Below are positions 1 through 9,763 of a stretch of 46,512 nucleotides of DNA, one piece after another. The notes under the pieces were generated by a model. That model was not told the origin of the DNA. It was given only the letters and a program-made list of their open reading frames with translations, and did no database searches. Made by a program: the position numbers and the translations under genes. The first letter of the stretch is position 1. The number at the start of each line of letters is the position of its first letter. The DNA is from Bryobacteraceae bacterium. GTDB lineage: Bacteria > Acidobacteriota > Terriglobia > Bryobacterales > Bryobacteraceae. The stretch spans positions 1 through 46,512 of the forward strand of contig JACADU010000207.1 in NCBI GenBank assembly GCA_013388415.1, written 5' to 3'.

Positions 1-96
1 CATCGCGCCGCGGCGCCGCCAGGTGAGGCGCGGCCGGTCATGCACCGGCCGTAGACCGGCTTGCCGGCGGCCGGCATCGGAGCTAACTTGATCAGC

Positions 97-306
97 ATGA
101 CACGAGCGACATGCGCCGAGGTGTTTTGGGAAGACGGCAAGAAGGCGTGGGTTGTGCGCGTTCAGGTCGGCGAAGAGGCGGTGCGCCGGACGTGCAAGGG
201 CGTGAAGCGTGACGCGGATGACGACGCGCTGCGCTCGCTCGCTTTGCAGACTGCGCGTGACGAGGGATACGATCTCGCCACGGGCGACGTCAGGGTCAAG
301 CGCTAG
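97..306 (+). CDS. small hypothetical protein
   Basis: ORF 61..306; the ATG at 97 gives MTRATCAEVFWEDGKKAWVVRVQVGEEAVRR..., protein-like composition; no family recognised. Confidence 0.45.
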   Translation: MTRATCAEVFWEDGKKAWVVRVQVGEEAVRRTCKGVKRDADDDALRSLALQTARDEGYDLATGDVRVKR

Positions 307-389
307 ATTGACGCTTGAACGGCACGCTCTGCGGGGGCATCGCTGTCCTCAGACTGCGGCGCCCGTAATCCTGATATTGTGAGTGGCCG

Positions 390-2198
390 ATGAAACCCGA
401 ACTGGAGTTCTCCCGCCGCAGCTTTGTGCGGGCTGCCGGCGCAGTTCCCATGGCGGCTGCTCAACCCGCTTCTTCGCCGGCGCCATCCGGCCTGCCGCAG
501 CAGGCAGGGGGCGCATCGCGGCTCAGCGTGAGCAGTGATGGCGTCATCGAGGTCGAAACGCCCACGCTCGTGGCGAAACTCGAGAAGGGCCTGCTTAGAT
601 CGCTCAGAAGCAAGGCCTCCTCCGAGGAGTACATCACGAGTTTCGACGCCAAACAACTCGACGCGCTCCAACTCGTGTACAGCCGGGGCGAGACCGTGGA
701 TGTCGGGGAGCAGAAGTTCGGCAAGGTCGAAACGCGAAAGATCTCGGACCTGCGGGCGGAAGTGATCTTCCAGAACTGGGACGGCGACGGCATTATGACG
801 GTGTCGGTGGATCCCGGGCCGGGCGATCTGCTGTTGGAGCCTTCGGCGTTCTCATCCCGGCCGGGCGTGCGGGCGTGCCGCTGGCGGCTGAAAGGCCTGC
901 GCCGGGACCTGAAGCTGGTCGCGCCGTTCTACCAGGGGGTCTCGCTGAACCTGGACGACCCCCTCATCCGCTCCTCGCACTGGGACTGGCCGCACCGCTG
1001 GGAGGCCGGTCTGGCCATCCTGCAAGGCCCGGCGGGCGGCTTCTCAATCCACACGCAGGACAACCGTTACCGCTACAAGGCGCTGCACGTCGGCAGCGAC
1101 GCCGACCCCTACATGCTCGGTCTGGACACGGAGGCTTACGGGCCAATCGACGCAAACCTGTCCGCTGGAGGGCTCGTCTGGCGGATCAATGTCCACCAGG
1201 GCGGCTGGCGGGTCCCGGCGGAGCGCTACCGGAAGTGGCTCTGGTCAGCGTTTTCGCTTGACGCCGAGGAGCGGCGCAGGGAGCCGTGGCTTCAGGCGCT
1301 GGGGATGGCGATCTCCTGGTGCCCTGGAGACGCCGCCATCCTGAACGCCCTGGCTGAGAAAGCCGATCCCAGGAAAGTGCTCATTCATTTTTCCAACTGG
1401 CGGACAGACGAATACGACGAGAACTATCCAACCTACAACGCCAGCGAAAGCGCGGCGGCGTTTCTAGCCCGCGCGCACGAGCTGGGATTTCACGTGATGC
1501 CCCACTTCAACATCATGGAGGTCGACCCCAACCATCCGGTCTACTCGCAGCTCAGGGATTTCCAGTTCCGCGACATCGAGACGAAGAAGCTGTACGGATG
1601 GAGCTGGGTGAATCGCCGCGCAATCGGCGTGCCCGAGTCCAATGCGAGCCGGCTCGACCACAGGCGCGAGAAAGTCATGGTCAAAATCCACCCGGGATTG
1701 AGCAAGTGGCGTTCCATCCTGTGTTCGAGAATTCAGGAGGCGGCGCGGCGGCACACCCTCAAGGACGTGTTTGTGGATGTGGCTCTCAACACCTTCAATC
1801 TTCACAACTGCCTGGTGGAGAACACGACTTCAACGGAAGGCGTCAACCGGCTGATCCACGAGATTGCCGGGCTCGGGCTCTCGGTCGGCGCCGAGGGATT
1901 GAACGAGACTTTCTTCCAGGGGCTGTCCTTCGCGCAGGTGCACCTGTTCAGGAGCCCGCACTCGACGCTCGAGGGGCTCGAGCGGACGGGCGGCTGCCCG
2001 CTGAATCACCTGCTGTTCGGCAGGCTGTGCAGGTCGTTCGGCTACTCAGGGCTCGGCGGGCGCAACGCCGAGGAAGAACTGCGGGCAAGGATTCACGAAG
2101 AGCACGGAGCGCTGCCGACAATCACCATCCGGTCCGCCGCGGAGATCGCCAACCCGACGGCGGCCGTCAAGCGGGCGCTCGACGCCGCCTCTCGCTGA
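390..2198 (+). CDS. TAT-exported glycoside-hydrolase-like protein (DUF6259-like)
   Basis: 602 aa ORF; twin-arginine signal SRRSFVRAAGAVPMAAA; TIM-barrel-like segments VFVDVALNTF and VGAEGLNETFF. Confidence 0.7.
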   Translation: MKPELEFSRRSFVRAAGAVPMAAAQPASSPAPSGLPQQAGGASRLSVSSDGVIEVETPTLVAKLEKGLLRSLRSKASSEEYITSFDAKQLDALQLVYSRGETVDVGEQKFGKVETRKISDLRAEVIFQNWDGDGIMTVSVDPGPGDLLLEPSAFSSRPGVRACRWRLKGLRRDLKLVAPFYQGVSLNLDDPLIRSSHWDWPHRWEAGLAILQGPAGGFSIHTQDNRYRYKALHVGSDADPYMLGLDTEAYGPIDANLSAGGLVWRINVHQGGWRVPAERYRKWLWSAFSLDAEERRREPWLQALGMAISWCPGDAAILNALAEKADPRKVLIHFSNWRTDEYDENYPTYNASESAAAFLARAHELGFHVMPHFNIMEVDPNHPVYSQLRDFQFRDIETKKLYGWSWVNRRAIGVPESNASRLDHRREKVMVKIHPGLSKWRSILCSRIQEAARRHTLKDVFVDVALNTFNLHNCLVENTTSTEGVNRLIHEIAGLGLSVGAEGLNETFFQGLSFAQVHLFRSPHSTLEGLERTGGCPLNHLLFGRLCRSFGYSGLGGRNAEEELRARIHEEHGALPTITIRSAAEIANPTAAVKRALDAASR

Positions 2199-2434
2199 CT
2201 GAGCCGTGCGCCGCGCGAGGCTGCGCTCAATGCGCGATCCGAGTGGTCAGGGGTGCAAAAGCATGGGACAGGAAGTGCCGGCTCCGGATTGCCCGACGGC
2301 GAATGAACATCCCGGCCTGGTGTTCATCGAGGAAGTGGGGAGGGGGTGGGTTCCTTCAGCAGATCGCTTTCGCGAAATGCTCGAGTTCCTGCTGGAGGTG
2401 GAAGAGTGAAAAGGGCAAAGCTGACTTTGCTTGA

Positions 2435-2457
2435 CTTAGTCATAGGACTAGACTAAG
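2435..2457. promoter_or_regulatory. palindromic operator/promoter candidate upstream of the Phd/VapC pair
   Basis: Inverted repeat CTTAGTC-9nt-GACTAAG with nested TAGTC-ATAG-GACTA; overlaps TTGACT (2431-2436), a possible -35; ends 9 bp before the antitoxin ATG. Confidence 0.45.
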
Positions 2458-2466
2458 AATGAAATC

Positions 2467-2694
2467 ATGGAAGTCAATATCCACGAAGCCAAGACCCACC
2501 TGTCGCGGCTGATTGAGCGGGCGTTGGCGGGAGAGGAAGTCATCATCGCCAAGTCAGGCAACCCGGTGGTCCGGTTGGTTCGCATCGAATACGCGAAGCC
2601 GGAACTCGGAAGCGCGGCAGGCCAGTTCACGCTGAAAAAGGGCTGGGACGCGCCGCTGACGGACGGTGAAATTGCAGGGCTTTTTGAACGATGA
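2467..2694 (+). CDS. Phd/YefM-family antitoxin
   Basis: MEVNIHEAKTHLSRLIERALAGEEVIIAKSGNPVVRLV is the classic Phd/YefM N-terminus; overlaps the toxin ORF by ATGA. Confidence 0.92.
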   Translation: MEVNIHEAKTHLSRLIERALAGEEVIIAKSGNPVVRLVRIEYAKPELGSAAGQFTLKKGWDAPLTDGEIAGLFER

Positions 2695-3074
2695 AGCTCC
2701 TTTTGGACACGCCCGCCTTCCTGTTTGCCATTGGGGATCCAACGCAACTCTCGGACGCGGCTCGGAGATCATTGTTGAAGACATCCAATCAGCGATTTGT
2801 GAGCGTGGTCTCGTTCTGGGAGATCGCCATCAAGACGCAGATCGGGAGGTTGGATCTCCCCACCGACGTGGGGTTCTACGAGGAACACCTCCGCCGCTTG
2901 TCCGCGGTCGTGCTGCCCGTGGAGGCACGCCACACCTTCGAGTTGCTCCGCCTGCCGATGATTCATAAAGATCCGTTCGACCGGTTGCTGGTGGCGCAGG
3001 CGCGGGTCGATGGGCTGACGGTCCTGTCTCGGGACGAGTTCATCGCGCAATATGAAGTGCGGGTGCTATGGTGA
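2691..3074 (+). CDS. PIN-domain toxin, VapC family
   Basis: MKLLLDTPAF, SFWEIAIK, HKDPFDRLLVAQA and LSRDE retain the PIN acidic residues; directly downstream of the antitoxin. Confidence 0.92.
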   Translation: MKLLLDTPAFLFAIGDPTQLSDAARRSLLKTSNQRFVSVVSFWEIAIKTQIGRLDLPTDVGFYEEHLRRLSAVVLPVEARHTFELLRLPMIHKDPFDRLLVAQARVDGLTVLSRDEFIAQYEVRVLW

Positions 3075-3174
3075 GGTGAAAGAGGGGTAGTCGATCCGGA
3101 ACTCTTCTGATGATAGGATCGAAGTTTCGGGCGGGGGTGGCGGGGCGCCCGGAGAGAACGGAAGTGGAAGAGTC

Positions 3175-6100
3175 TTGAGAATCGGTGTAGTCGTTCTGAG
3201 CGCGCTGGCAGTGGCGTTGACAAGCGCCGGATTGTGGGCGCAGTCGGCGTCGACGGGCGCGCTTGAGGGCGTGGTGCGCGATGGGGCAGGCGCGGCTGTG
3301 CCAGGAGCTTCGGTCCAGTTGATTAATCCGGCGACCCAAGAGAGACTGACGGCAGTCTCCGGCGAAGAGGGGATCTACCGGTTCTCGCTGGTTCCGCCCG
3401 CGACGTACGAACTGACGTTCGCCGCGGCGGGCTTCAAGACGGCGAAGATGGCCCAAGTGACCGTGAACGTCTCCGAGGTCCAGACGGTGGAAGCGGAACT
3501 TGAGGCGGGCGACGCCGCCGAGCAGGTGGAGTGCGTTTGCCTTCAAAAGGCCTCCGGGCCGGCGACCGGGACCCTGGTCGATCAGAAGACAATCACCGCG
3601 GTGCCGCTGAACACGCGCAACTTCACGCAGGTGCTCTCGATGTCGTCGGGCTCCGCGGCTGATGTGAACAACGCCGGGACCCTCGGCAGGGGCACGTCGA
3701 GCACGCACGTGAACGGCAACACGGCGTCGGGCTCCTACACCATCGACGGAGCGTATTCGACCAGCACCGTGCCGAACCCGGACACCATCTCCGAATTCAA
3801 GATTCAGACCTCGCAATACGACGCCGGCTACGGCGCGACGGCGCCGAGCACGAACCTGGTCACGCGGCGCGGGGAGAACGAAATCCACGGGACGCTTTGG
3901 GAGTTTCTGCGCAATGACATCTTCAACGCCAATGCATTCTTCCGCAACGCGACGGGGCAGGCGAAACCGAACCTGAAGCAGAATCAGTTCGGGGCGACAG
4001 CCGGCGGCCCGGCGATCGCCAACAAATGGTTCTACTTCGGCTCTTTCCAGGGGACGCGGCAGGTCAACGGGCTCGATCCGACATCGATTGCGAACCTGAT
4101 CCTTCCGGCAATGGGCGACGACCGCCGCGCCGCGACGCTTGCGGCGCAGTTCTGCCCGGCGAACAACCCTGGCGGGCGGTATCTCAGCTTCGCCGGGGGG
4201 AAGCAGTTGGACTGCTTCAACCGCGAAACGCCCACGACCGCGCCGATCAATCCGGTGGCGCTGAAGATGCTCCAGGCCAAGGGACCGGACGGCAGCTACA
4301 TGATTCCGTCCCCGCAAACGATCATCACCTCAGGCCCCAATGCCGGCCTCGGCTTCTCGACCTATAGCATGCCGTCGAAATACGACGAGAATCACTACCT
4401 GGCGAACACGGATTACGTGTTCTCGCAAAAGCACACGCTGTCGGGGCGGCTGTTCACATCCACGGTGGATCAGTTGAGGACGTTTGGCTCACCGGGCGGC
4501 TATCCAGGAGCGCCGGTCGTTCCCGGCTGGGGGGCTCCGCAGGCGCTCAAGGCCTACGATACGGCGGTGAGCGCGCGGCTGACGTCGTCGTTGACGGCAA
4601 ACGCCGTGAACGAAGCGGCGATGGCGTACACGCGGAGCAAGACGGATGCCGTCGCCGTCGGCTTGCCGGCGGCGTCCGGCTTCGGGATGACGGCGGTCGA
4701 TCCGCTGTTCCCCCATCCTCCCGAAGTGACGGTCCTGGGGCCGTTGGGGACTTTCCGGCTCTTTGGGACGAATCCGAACGACAACCACTTTTCGACGGTG
4801 ACCTACGTGGCGTCGGAGCAGGTCTCGTGGACCCGGGGCAGGCAGCGGATCCGCTTCGGCGGATCGTACGTGAACCAATACAACGGCCGGGCGGACACCG
4901 GCGGCGCGCGGGGGCGGATCACGTTTCAGACGTTCGCCGATTTCCTGCTCGGACTCAGCGCGGCTGAGAATCAGAGCCCTGCCGGACGGAGCAACATTCA
5001 GACGGTGCAGGCCAACGAAGGCGTGGGCCCGTTCGGCGAGGTGATCTACCGGTACCGCCGGCACTTCGCTTCCGGCTGGATTCAGGACGACATCAAGATC
5101 AGTTCGAACTTCACCGTGAATCTGGGTTTGCGGTGGGAGTTGATCGGAGCCGCTACCGACGAGGCGGGGACCATTGGCAACGCCTCGTTCGAGCTGTTGA
5201 AAACCGTGCCCATTCCTCCGCCGGAGGGGACCTACGTGGGCAATACCGTCGCCGCGAACTACGATCCGGCGCTGCTCAACCCATACACAGGCAAGGCGTT
5301 TGGCCCGCCGCCGGCGGGGGTGGTGGTGCGTCCGACGAGCAGTCTTTACGAAAACGGAACGCCCAAGGACCGCTTCGCCCCAAGGGCGGGGTTCTCGTGG
5401 CAGCCGTTTGGCGGCGCGGGCCGGCTGGTTCTCGGCGGCGGCTACGGCTGGTTTTATCAGACGCCCATCTTCAGCGGCAACGCAGGATCGGCGCCGCTGT
5501 TCACGGCGCCGCCGTTCTCGCAGAGCTTCACGAATACCGACGCCAGCAACAATCTCTCGACGTTCGAGAAGCCCTTCCCGACGACAACCCTCGGCTACGT
5601 CTTGCGGACGGCCACCTCGCAGTTGTCGGACCGTATCGGCGGGCCCACGTACAGGATTCCGCGCCTCCAGCAGTGGAACCTGAGCACAAAGTGGAAGCTC
5701 TCGCAAGCGCTTTCGATGGATGTGGGCTACGTGGGTTCGCGCGGAGACCAACTGCTTTACGCTCACGGCTTGAATCAGCCGCTGCTGGCCAGCGCCTCAC
5801 GGCCGGTGAATTGCGGTTACGACGGTGTGGCGGAACACTGCATCACGGAGAACACCTCGAAGAACGCCAAACTGCGGGTCCCGGTCATGGGGGAGACGCC
5901 CACGGCGCTGCTGGCCAGCGAGTTTGGCGCCAACTCCTGGTACCACAGCATGCAGGCGACGCTGCGCGGGAGGATGCCGAACGGTCTGACGTTCCAGGCG
6001 GCGTATACGCTGTCCAAGGCTTTGACCAACGGCTCGAACTTCAACGATCAGACGGCGGCTCTGGCGGCGCGGGGCAGGGCGTCATTCGACCGGCTGCACC

Positions 6101-6663
6101 GGCTGATCGCGAATTTCGATTATCAGTTACCTGCCCCGGCGGGATGGGGGGCTGCAGGCTCGAAGCTCTTCAGAGGCTGGTCGGTTTCAGGCATTGTGAT
6201 CGCCCAAAGCGGCCTGCCCATGACCCTGACCGACCCGGCCGGCGGCGCTGTGTACGGCCGGGCGGGAACTTCGACCGTGACCCTTTGCCCGGGTTCCACG
6301 TACGCTGACCTCCAGACCCCGGGGAGCATCACGGAACGGCTCGGCCATTGGGTCGACACCAGCGCCATCTGCGCCGCCCCGGCTGTCGGCTCGGACGGGG
6401 CAACCGGCTACGGCAGCGCCGGCCAGACAGTCATGAGCGGACCCGGACAGATCAACACCGACTTCTCGCTCGGCAAGCGGACCCGGGTCGGCGGAATCCG
6501 CGAAGACGCGGAACTTGCCTTTCGAGTAGAGTTTTACAACGCGTTGAACCACCCGCAGTTCGCCAACCCTGGGACCATTCTGGGAACCGCCAGTTTCGGC
6601 GTCATCACGCAGACGGCGGTCGCCCCGCGATTGATCCAATTCGGCTTGAAATACGTGTTTTAG
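3175..6663 (+). CDS. Oar-like TonB-dependent receptor with carboxypeptidase-regulatory-like N-terminal domain
   Basis: 1162 aa ORF, TTG start; GALEGVVRDGAGAAVPGASVQLINPATQERLTAVSGEEGIYRF domain, plug-like region, C-terminal beta-barrel ending LKYVF. Confidence 0.88.
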   Translation: MRIGVVVLSALAVALTSAGLWAQSASTGALEGVVRDGAGAAVPGASVQLINPATQERLTAVSGEEGIYRFSLVPPATYELTFAAAGFKTAKMAQVTVNVSEVQTVEAELEAGDAAEQVECVCLQKASGPATGTLVDQKTITAVPLNTRNFTQVLSMSSGSAADVNNAGTLGRGTSSTHVNGNTASGSYTIDGAYSTSTVPNPDTISEFKIQTSQYDAGYGATAPSTNLVTRRGENEIHGTLWEFLRNDIFNANAFFRNATGQAKPNLKQNQFGATAGGPAIANKWFYFGSFQGTRQVNGLDPTSIANLILPAMGDDRRAATLAAQFCPANNPGGRYLSFAGGKQLDCFNRETPTTAPINPVALKMLQAKGPDGSYMIPSPQTIITSGPNAGLGFSTYSMPSKYDENHYLANTDYVFSQKHTLSGRLFTSTVDQLRTFGSPGGYPGAPVVPGWGAPQALKAYDTAVSARLTSSLTANAVNEAAMAYTRSKTDAVAVGLPAASGFGMTAVDPLFPHPPEVTVLGPLGTFRLFGTNPNDNHFSTVTYVASEQVSWTRGRQRIRFGGSYVNQYNGRADTGGARGRITFQTFADFLLGLSAAENQSPAGRSNIQTVQANEGVGPFGEVIYRYRRHFASGWIQDDIKISSNFTVNLGLRWELIGAATDEAGTIGNASFELLKTVPIPPPEGTYVGNTVAANYDPALLNPYTGKAFGPPPAGVVVRPTSSLYENGTPKDRFAPRAGFSWQPFGGAGRLVLGGGYGWFYQTPIFSGNAGSAPLFTAPPFSQSFTNTDASNNLSTFEKPFPTTTLGYVLRTATSQLSDRIGGPTYRIPRLQQWNLSTKWKLSQALSMDVGYVGSRGDQLLYAHGLNQPLLASASRPVNCGYDGVAEHCITENTSKNAKLRVPVMGETPTALLASEFGANSWYHSMQATLRGRMPNGLTFQAAYTLSKALTNGSNFNDQTAALAARGRASFDRLHRLIANFDYQLPAPAGWGAAGSKLFRGWSVSGIVIAQSGLPMTLTDPAGGAVYGRAGTSTVTLCPGSTYADLQTPGSITERLGHWVDTSAICAAPAVGSDGATGYGSAGQTVMSGPGQINTDFSLGKRTRVGGIREDAELAFRVEFYNALNHPQFANPGTILGTASFGVITQTAVAPRLIQFGLKYVF

Positions 6664-6684
6664 GCGCCGGCAGGCCGATTCTGC

Positions 6685-6712
6685 TTGATTCCGGACATGG
6701 AAGTCCTATAAT
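6685..6712 (+). promoter_or_regulatory. sigma70-type promoter candidate for the response-regulator/hydrogenase operon
   Basis: TTGATT (6685-6690), 16 nt spacer, perfect TATAAT (6707-6712), upstream of the 6767 start codon. Confidence 0.6.
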
Positions 6713-6766
6713 CGGGCTGGGGAGGTCTGCATGAGCCAGAACCATCCCCATCGATAGGGAGGGAGC

Positions 6767-7168
6767 ATGGCTGCGCATCAGAAGGTACTCGTTATCGACG
6801 ACGATGTGGATTTTCGGACTGCCGTGAAATCCCTGCTGGAAAGTCAAGGTTTTGAGGTCTTCGAGGCGGAATCAGGACATGAGGGCCTCAAAGTCGTGCT
6901 CGATCATCATCCGGACGTCATATTGGTCGACATCATGATGGAAAACGACACCGAGGGGTACAGCGTCACTCACGCCCTGAAGCACGGCGAAGAGTATGCC
7001 GCCCACCGCAACACGCCGGTATTCATGATCAGTTCGATCCAGGAGAATCCGGACGAGCGGTTTCCGATGTCGCCGGAAGCCGATCTGATCCGCCCGGACC
7101 GCTATTTGACCAAGCCTCTCGATGCCGCCAAGCTGCTCGAAATGCTGAAGGCGACCGCCGCCGGATAG
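6767..7168 (+). CDS. single-domain response regulator
   Basis: KVLVIDDDVDF, VDIMM phosphoacceptor, RYLTKP lysine; SD AGGGAGGG before the ATG. Confidence 0.92.
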   Translation: MAAHQKVLVIDDDVDFRTAVKSLLESQGFEVFEAESGHEGLKVVLDHHPDVILVDIMMENDTEGYSVTHALKHGEEYAAHRNTPVFMISSIQENPDERFPMSPEADLIRPDRYLTKPLDAAKLLEMLKATAAG

Positions 7169-7189
7169 CGTTGACTGGAGAAGAGCAGG

Positions 7190-8365
7190 GTGACCGCGGA
7201 AACGCCATCGGAGCTGATTATTGTCATCGACGACGACTACGCGATGCGTCTGTCGTGCCGGAAGATCCTGTCGAAGTCGGGGTTCCGGGTGGAGGATTTC
7301 GAAGACGGAGCGGAGGCGCTGAACGCGATTTCAAGGCTGAAGCCGGCGCTGGTTCTGGTGGACCTGAAGATGCCAGGCATCGGGGGGCTGGAGGTGATCA
7401 CCCGCCTGCATGAGATCGATCCGCAGATCATCAGTATCGTCATCACCGGCTACGCCACGATCGACACCGCGGTCGAGGCGATGAAGTCGGGCGCTTACGA
7501 CTTTCTGCCCAAGCCCTTCTCGCCCGAGGAACTGCGCATCATCGTGAACCGCGGATTGGAACGCCGGCGGCTGGCGCTGGAGTCGCATCGCCACGAGATC
7601 GAGCGGGCGCTGCTGACGCGGCGGTTCGTCACCTTCGTGTCGCATCAGCTCCAGACGCCGCTGGTGGCGATTCATCAGTACCTCGACGTGCTGAAGCATC
7701 TGGGCGACTCGGCGGACGTGGCGGCGAAGCGCAATGAGTGGCTCGACCGCTGCCTGCGGCGGACCGAGGACATGCAGAAGCTGATCAAGGACTGGCTCAC
7801 CCTGTCCAGCGTGGAAAGCGGCGCTTATGCCCGCCGCCATGACAGGGTCGAGCTGAGTGGAATCATCTCCACCATTCTGCAATCGTACGAGACGATGGCG
7901 GCGCTGGATGGCATCCAACTCGAATCGAAAGCGCCCGCCGGGCCCTGCGCGGTGTTCGGCGATGCCAACTGCGTGAGCGTGGTCCTGGACAATCTGATCA
8001 CCAACGCCATCAAGTACAACAAGCCCGGCGGCCGGGTGACCGTGACCGCCGAACCGGCAAACGGCGAGATCGCGATTTCCGTCGCCGACACGGGGATCGG
8101 AATTCCCGAAGAGTCCCGGCCGTTTCTCTTCGAGGAATTCTTCCGCGTCAAACAGGAAGCTGCCCAGCAGAAAGCCGGGACGGGGCTGGGGCTTGCCATC
8201 TGCAAGAAGATTGTCTCGGAGATGGGCGGCACGATCGACGTGCAAAGCCAGCCCGGGACCGGCTCAACGTTCAGAGTCCGGCTGCCCGCATGGAGGGAGC
8301 AGCCGGCCAGCGAGGTGGTTTTAGTCAATGGACTTGCGCAAGAAGATTCTGATCGTGGACGATGA
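7190..8365 (+). CDS. REC domain-histidine kinase fusion
   Basis: REC (IIVIDDDY, LVDLKMPG, DFLPKPF) then H-box FVSHQLQTPL and HATPase motifs DNLITNAIKYN, DTGIGIP, GTGLGLAI. Confidence 0.92.
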   Translation: MTAETPSELIIVIDDDYAMRLSCRKILSKSGFRVEDFEDGAEALNAISRLKPALVLVDLKMPGIGGLEVITRLHEIDPQIISIVITGYATIDTAVEAMKSGAYDFLPKPFSPEELRIIVNRGLERRRLALESHRHEIERALLTRRFVTFVSHQLQTPLVAIHQYLDVLKHLGDSADVAAKRNEWLDRCLRRTEDMQKLIKDWLTLSSVESGAYARRHDRVELSGIISTILQSYETMAALDGIQLESKAPAGPCAVFGDANCVSVVLDNLITNAIKYNKPGGRVTVTAEPANGEIAISVADTGIGIPEESRPFLFEEFFRVKQEAAQQKAGTGLGLAICKKIVSEMGGTIDVQSQPGTGSTFRVRLPAWREQPASEVVLVNGLAQEDSDRGR

Positions 8366-8732
8366 CGCCGATTTCACCGAATCGCTGTCAGCGTTCCTGG
8401 AGGCGAAGGGCTTTCACACCCTGAAAGCGCGCGACGGCGGCGAGGGGCTGAAAATAGCCCGTTTGCAGCGCCCCGACCTCATCATTATGGACGTCGTGAT
8501 GAACGAGCGCACCGAGGGGTTCTTCACCGTGCAGCAGCTCAGGCGAGTTCCGGAGTTGCAGGCCACGCCCATTTTCGTCCTCTCCTCGATTTACTCGACC
8601 CACCCGGAGTTTCAAATCTCGCCTGACTCGGGATGGCTTGCGCATGACGAGTTTCTCTCGAAGCCGCCGGACATGAACGACCTGCTTGGAAGGATCCGGC
8701 GGCATCTGGCGCCGAAGGAGGCAACCGCGTGA
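8328..8732 (+). CDS. single-domain response regulator
   Basis: ILIVDDDADF, IIMDVVM, EFLSKP; overlaps the kinase ORF end by 38 nt and the next gene by GTGA. Confidence 0.9.
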   Translation: MDLRKKILIVDDDADFTESLSAFLEAKGFHTLKARDGGEGLKIARLQRPDLIIMDVVMNERTEGFFTVQQLRRVPELQATPIFVLSSIYSTHPEFQISPDSGWLAHDEFLSKPPDMNDLLGRIRRHLAPKEATA

Positions 8733-9763
8733 AGATCCTGAAGCTACCGAAAGACAAGCTGGACTACTTCGCATCGGTGGTTCAATCGTTCGGCGAGGTG
8801 CATGCTCCCGTCGAGCAGGACGGCAAGTTTGCCTTCAAACGCCTGGCGAGGTGGTCCGAGGCGAGGCTGGACTACGACAGGACAATCCTCCCGCCGAAGA
8901 AGTACTTTCTGCCGCCCCGCGAAACGCTCTTCCAATTCAAGCCGGGCGCGGGATACATCCCGTTCGCCGGCGACATGGAAAAAAAGATCGTGCTGTTCGG
9001 CGTGCACGCCTGCGACGTCTACGCGCTGAACATCCTCGACATGGTCTTCGGCGGCAAATACCCGGACCCTTACTACCTGGAGCGCCGCAAGAACATCGCC
9101 ATCATCGGCGTTGAGTGCGTTCCGGACGCGCAATGCTTCTGCCGGTCGATGCGCGCCGACTTCGTCGACCACGGATTCGACCTGTTCTTCCACGACATCG
9201 GCGGCTACTACCTGACGATGGTAGGCACCGCTCTGGGCGACGACATGGTGTTGGCGACCCGGCCGCTTTTTGAGGATGTCGGCGCCGGCGACATCGACGA
9301 GTACAAGCGCCGGTCTGGCGAAAAGCGAAAGAAGTTCCAGATTGAGGTGGAGATCCGGGACCTTCCCGAGATCTTTGAGATGGAGTACGCCAGCGCCATC
9401 TGGAACGAGCTTGGAGAGAAGTGCCTGTCGTGCGGAAGCTGTAGCGCGGTGTGTCCCACCTGCTACTGCTTCGACGTCGCCGACGACGTGCAGTTGGGGA
9501 CGCGCGCCGGAGGAAGGACCCGAACCTGGGATTCCTGCCTGTTCGCCACTCATGCGCTGGTGGCGGGCGGCGAGAACTTCCGCAAGAGCCGCTCCAGCCG
9601 GGTCAAGTTCCGCTTTTACCACAAGCAGCGCGGCTTTGTCGCCGAGTACGGACGCCCGAGCTGCGTCGGCTGCGGGCGCTGCATTTCGGCTTGTCCGGTG
9701 AAGATCGACGTGATCAAAGTGCTTGACACTCTACGGGAGATGCAACATGTTGTCAGCCACTGA
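8729..9763 (+). CDS. hydB: 4Fe-4S hydrogenase subunit beta (sulfhydrogenase HydB-like)
   Basis: CLSCGSCSAVCPTCYCFDVADD and CVGCGRCISACPVKIDVIKV ferredoxin motifs; first gene of a B-G-D-A ordered hydrogenase cluster. Confidence 0.85.
   Translation: MKILKLPKDKLDYFASVVQSFGEVHAPVEQDGKFAFKRLARWSEARLDYDRTILPPKKYFLPPRETLFQFKPGAGYIPFAGDMEKKIVLFGVHACDVYALNILDMVFGGKYPDPYYLERRKNIAIIGVECVPDAQCFCRSMRADFVDHGFDLFFHDIGGYYLTMVGTALGDDMVLATRPLFEDVGAGDIDEYKRRSGEKRKKFQIEVEIRDLPEIFEMEYASAIWNELGEKCLSCGSCSAVCPTCYCFDVADDVQLGTRAGGRTRTWDSCLFATHALVAGGENFRKSRSSRVKFRFYHKQRGFVAEYGRPSCVGCGRCISACPVKIDVIKVLDTLREMQHVVSH

Noticed and set aside
2206-2409. 67 aa plus-strand ORF (…GLVFIEEVGRGWVPSADRFREMLEFLLEVEE)
   Set aside because: Possibly a short real protein from ATG 2263, but no family recognised and no clear SD; not supported enough to annotate.
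1598-2434. 278 aa plus-strand ORF overlapping the DUF6259-like gene
   Set aside because: Out-of-frame shadow of a supported CDS, Arg/Ala/Gly-rich, no family motif.
3040-4317. 425 aa minus-strand ORF (and similar long antisense ORFs 4489..5766, 7331..8245, 8744..9622, 11296..12687, 14900..16447, 28993..30717, 31000..32586, 32471..33556, 34690..35982, 43736..46090)
   Set aside because: Antisense to well-supported genes; Arg/His/Val/Asp-rich or low-complexity translations typical of high-GC shadow frames; no recognisable motifs.
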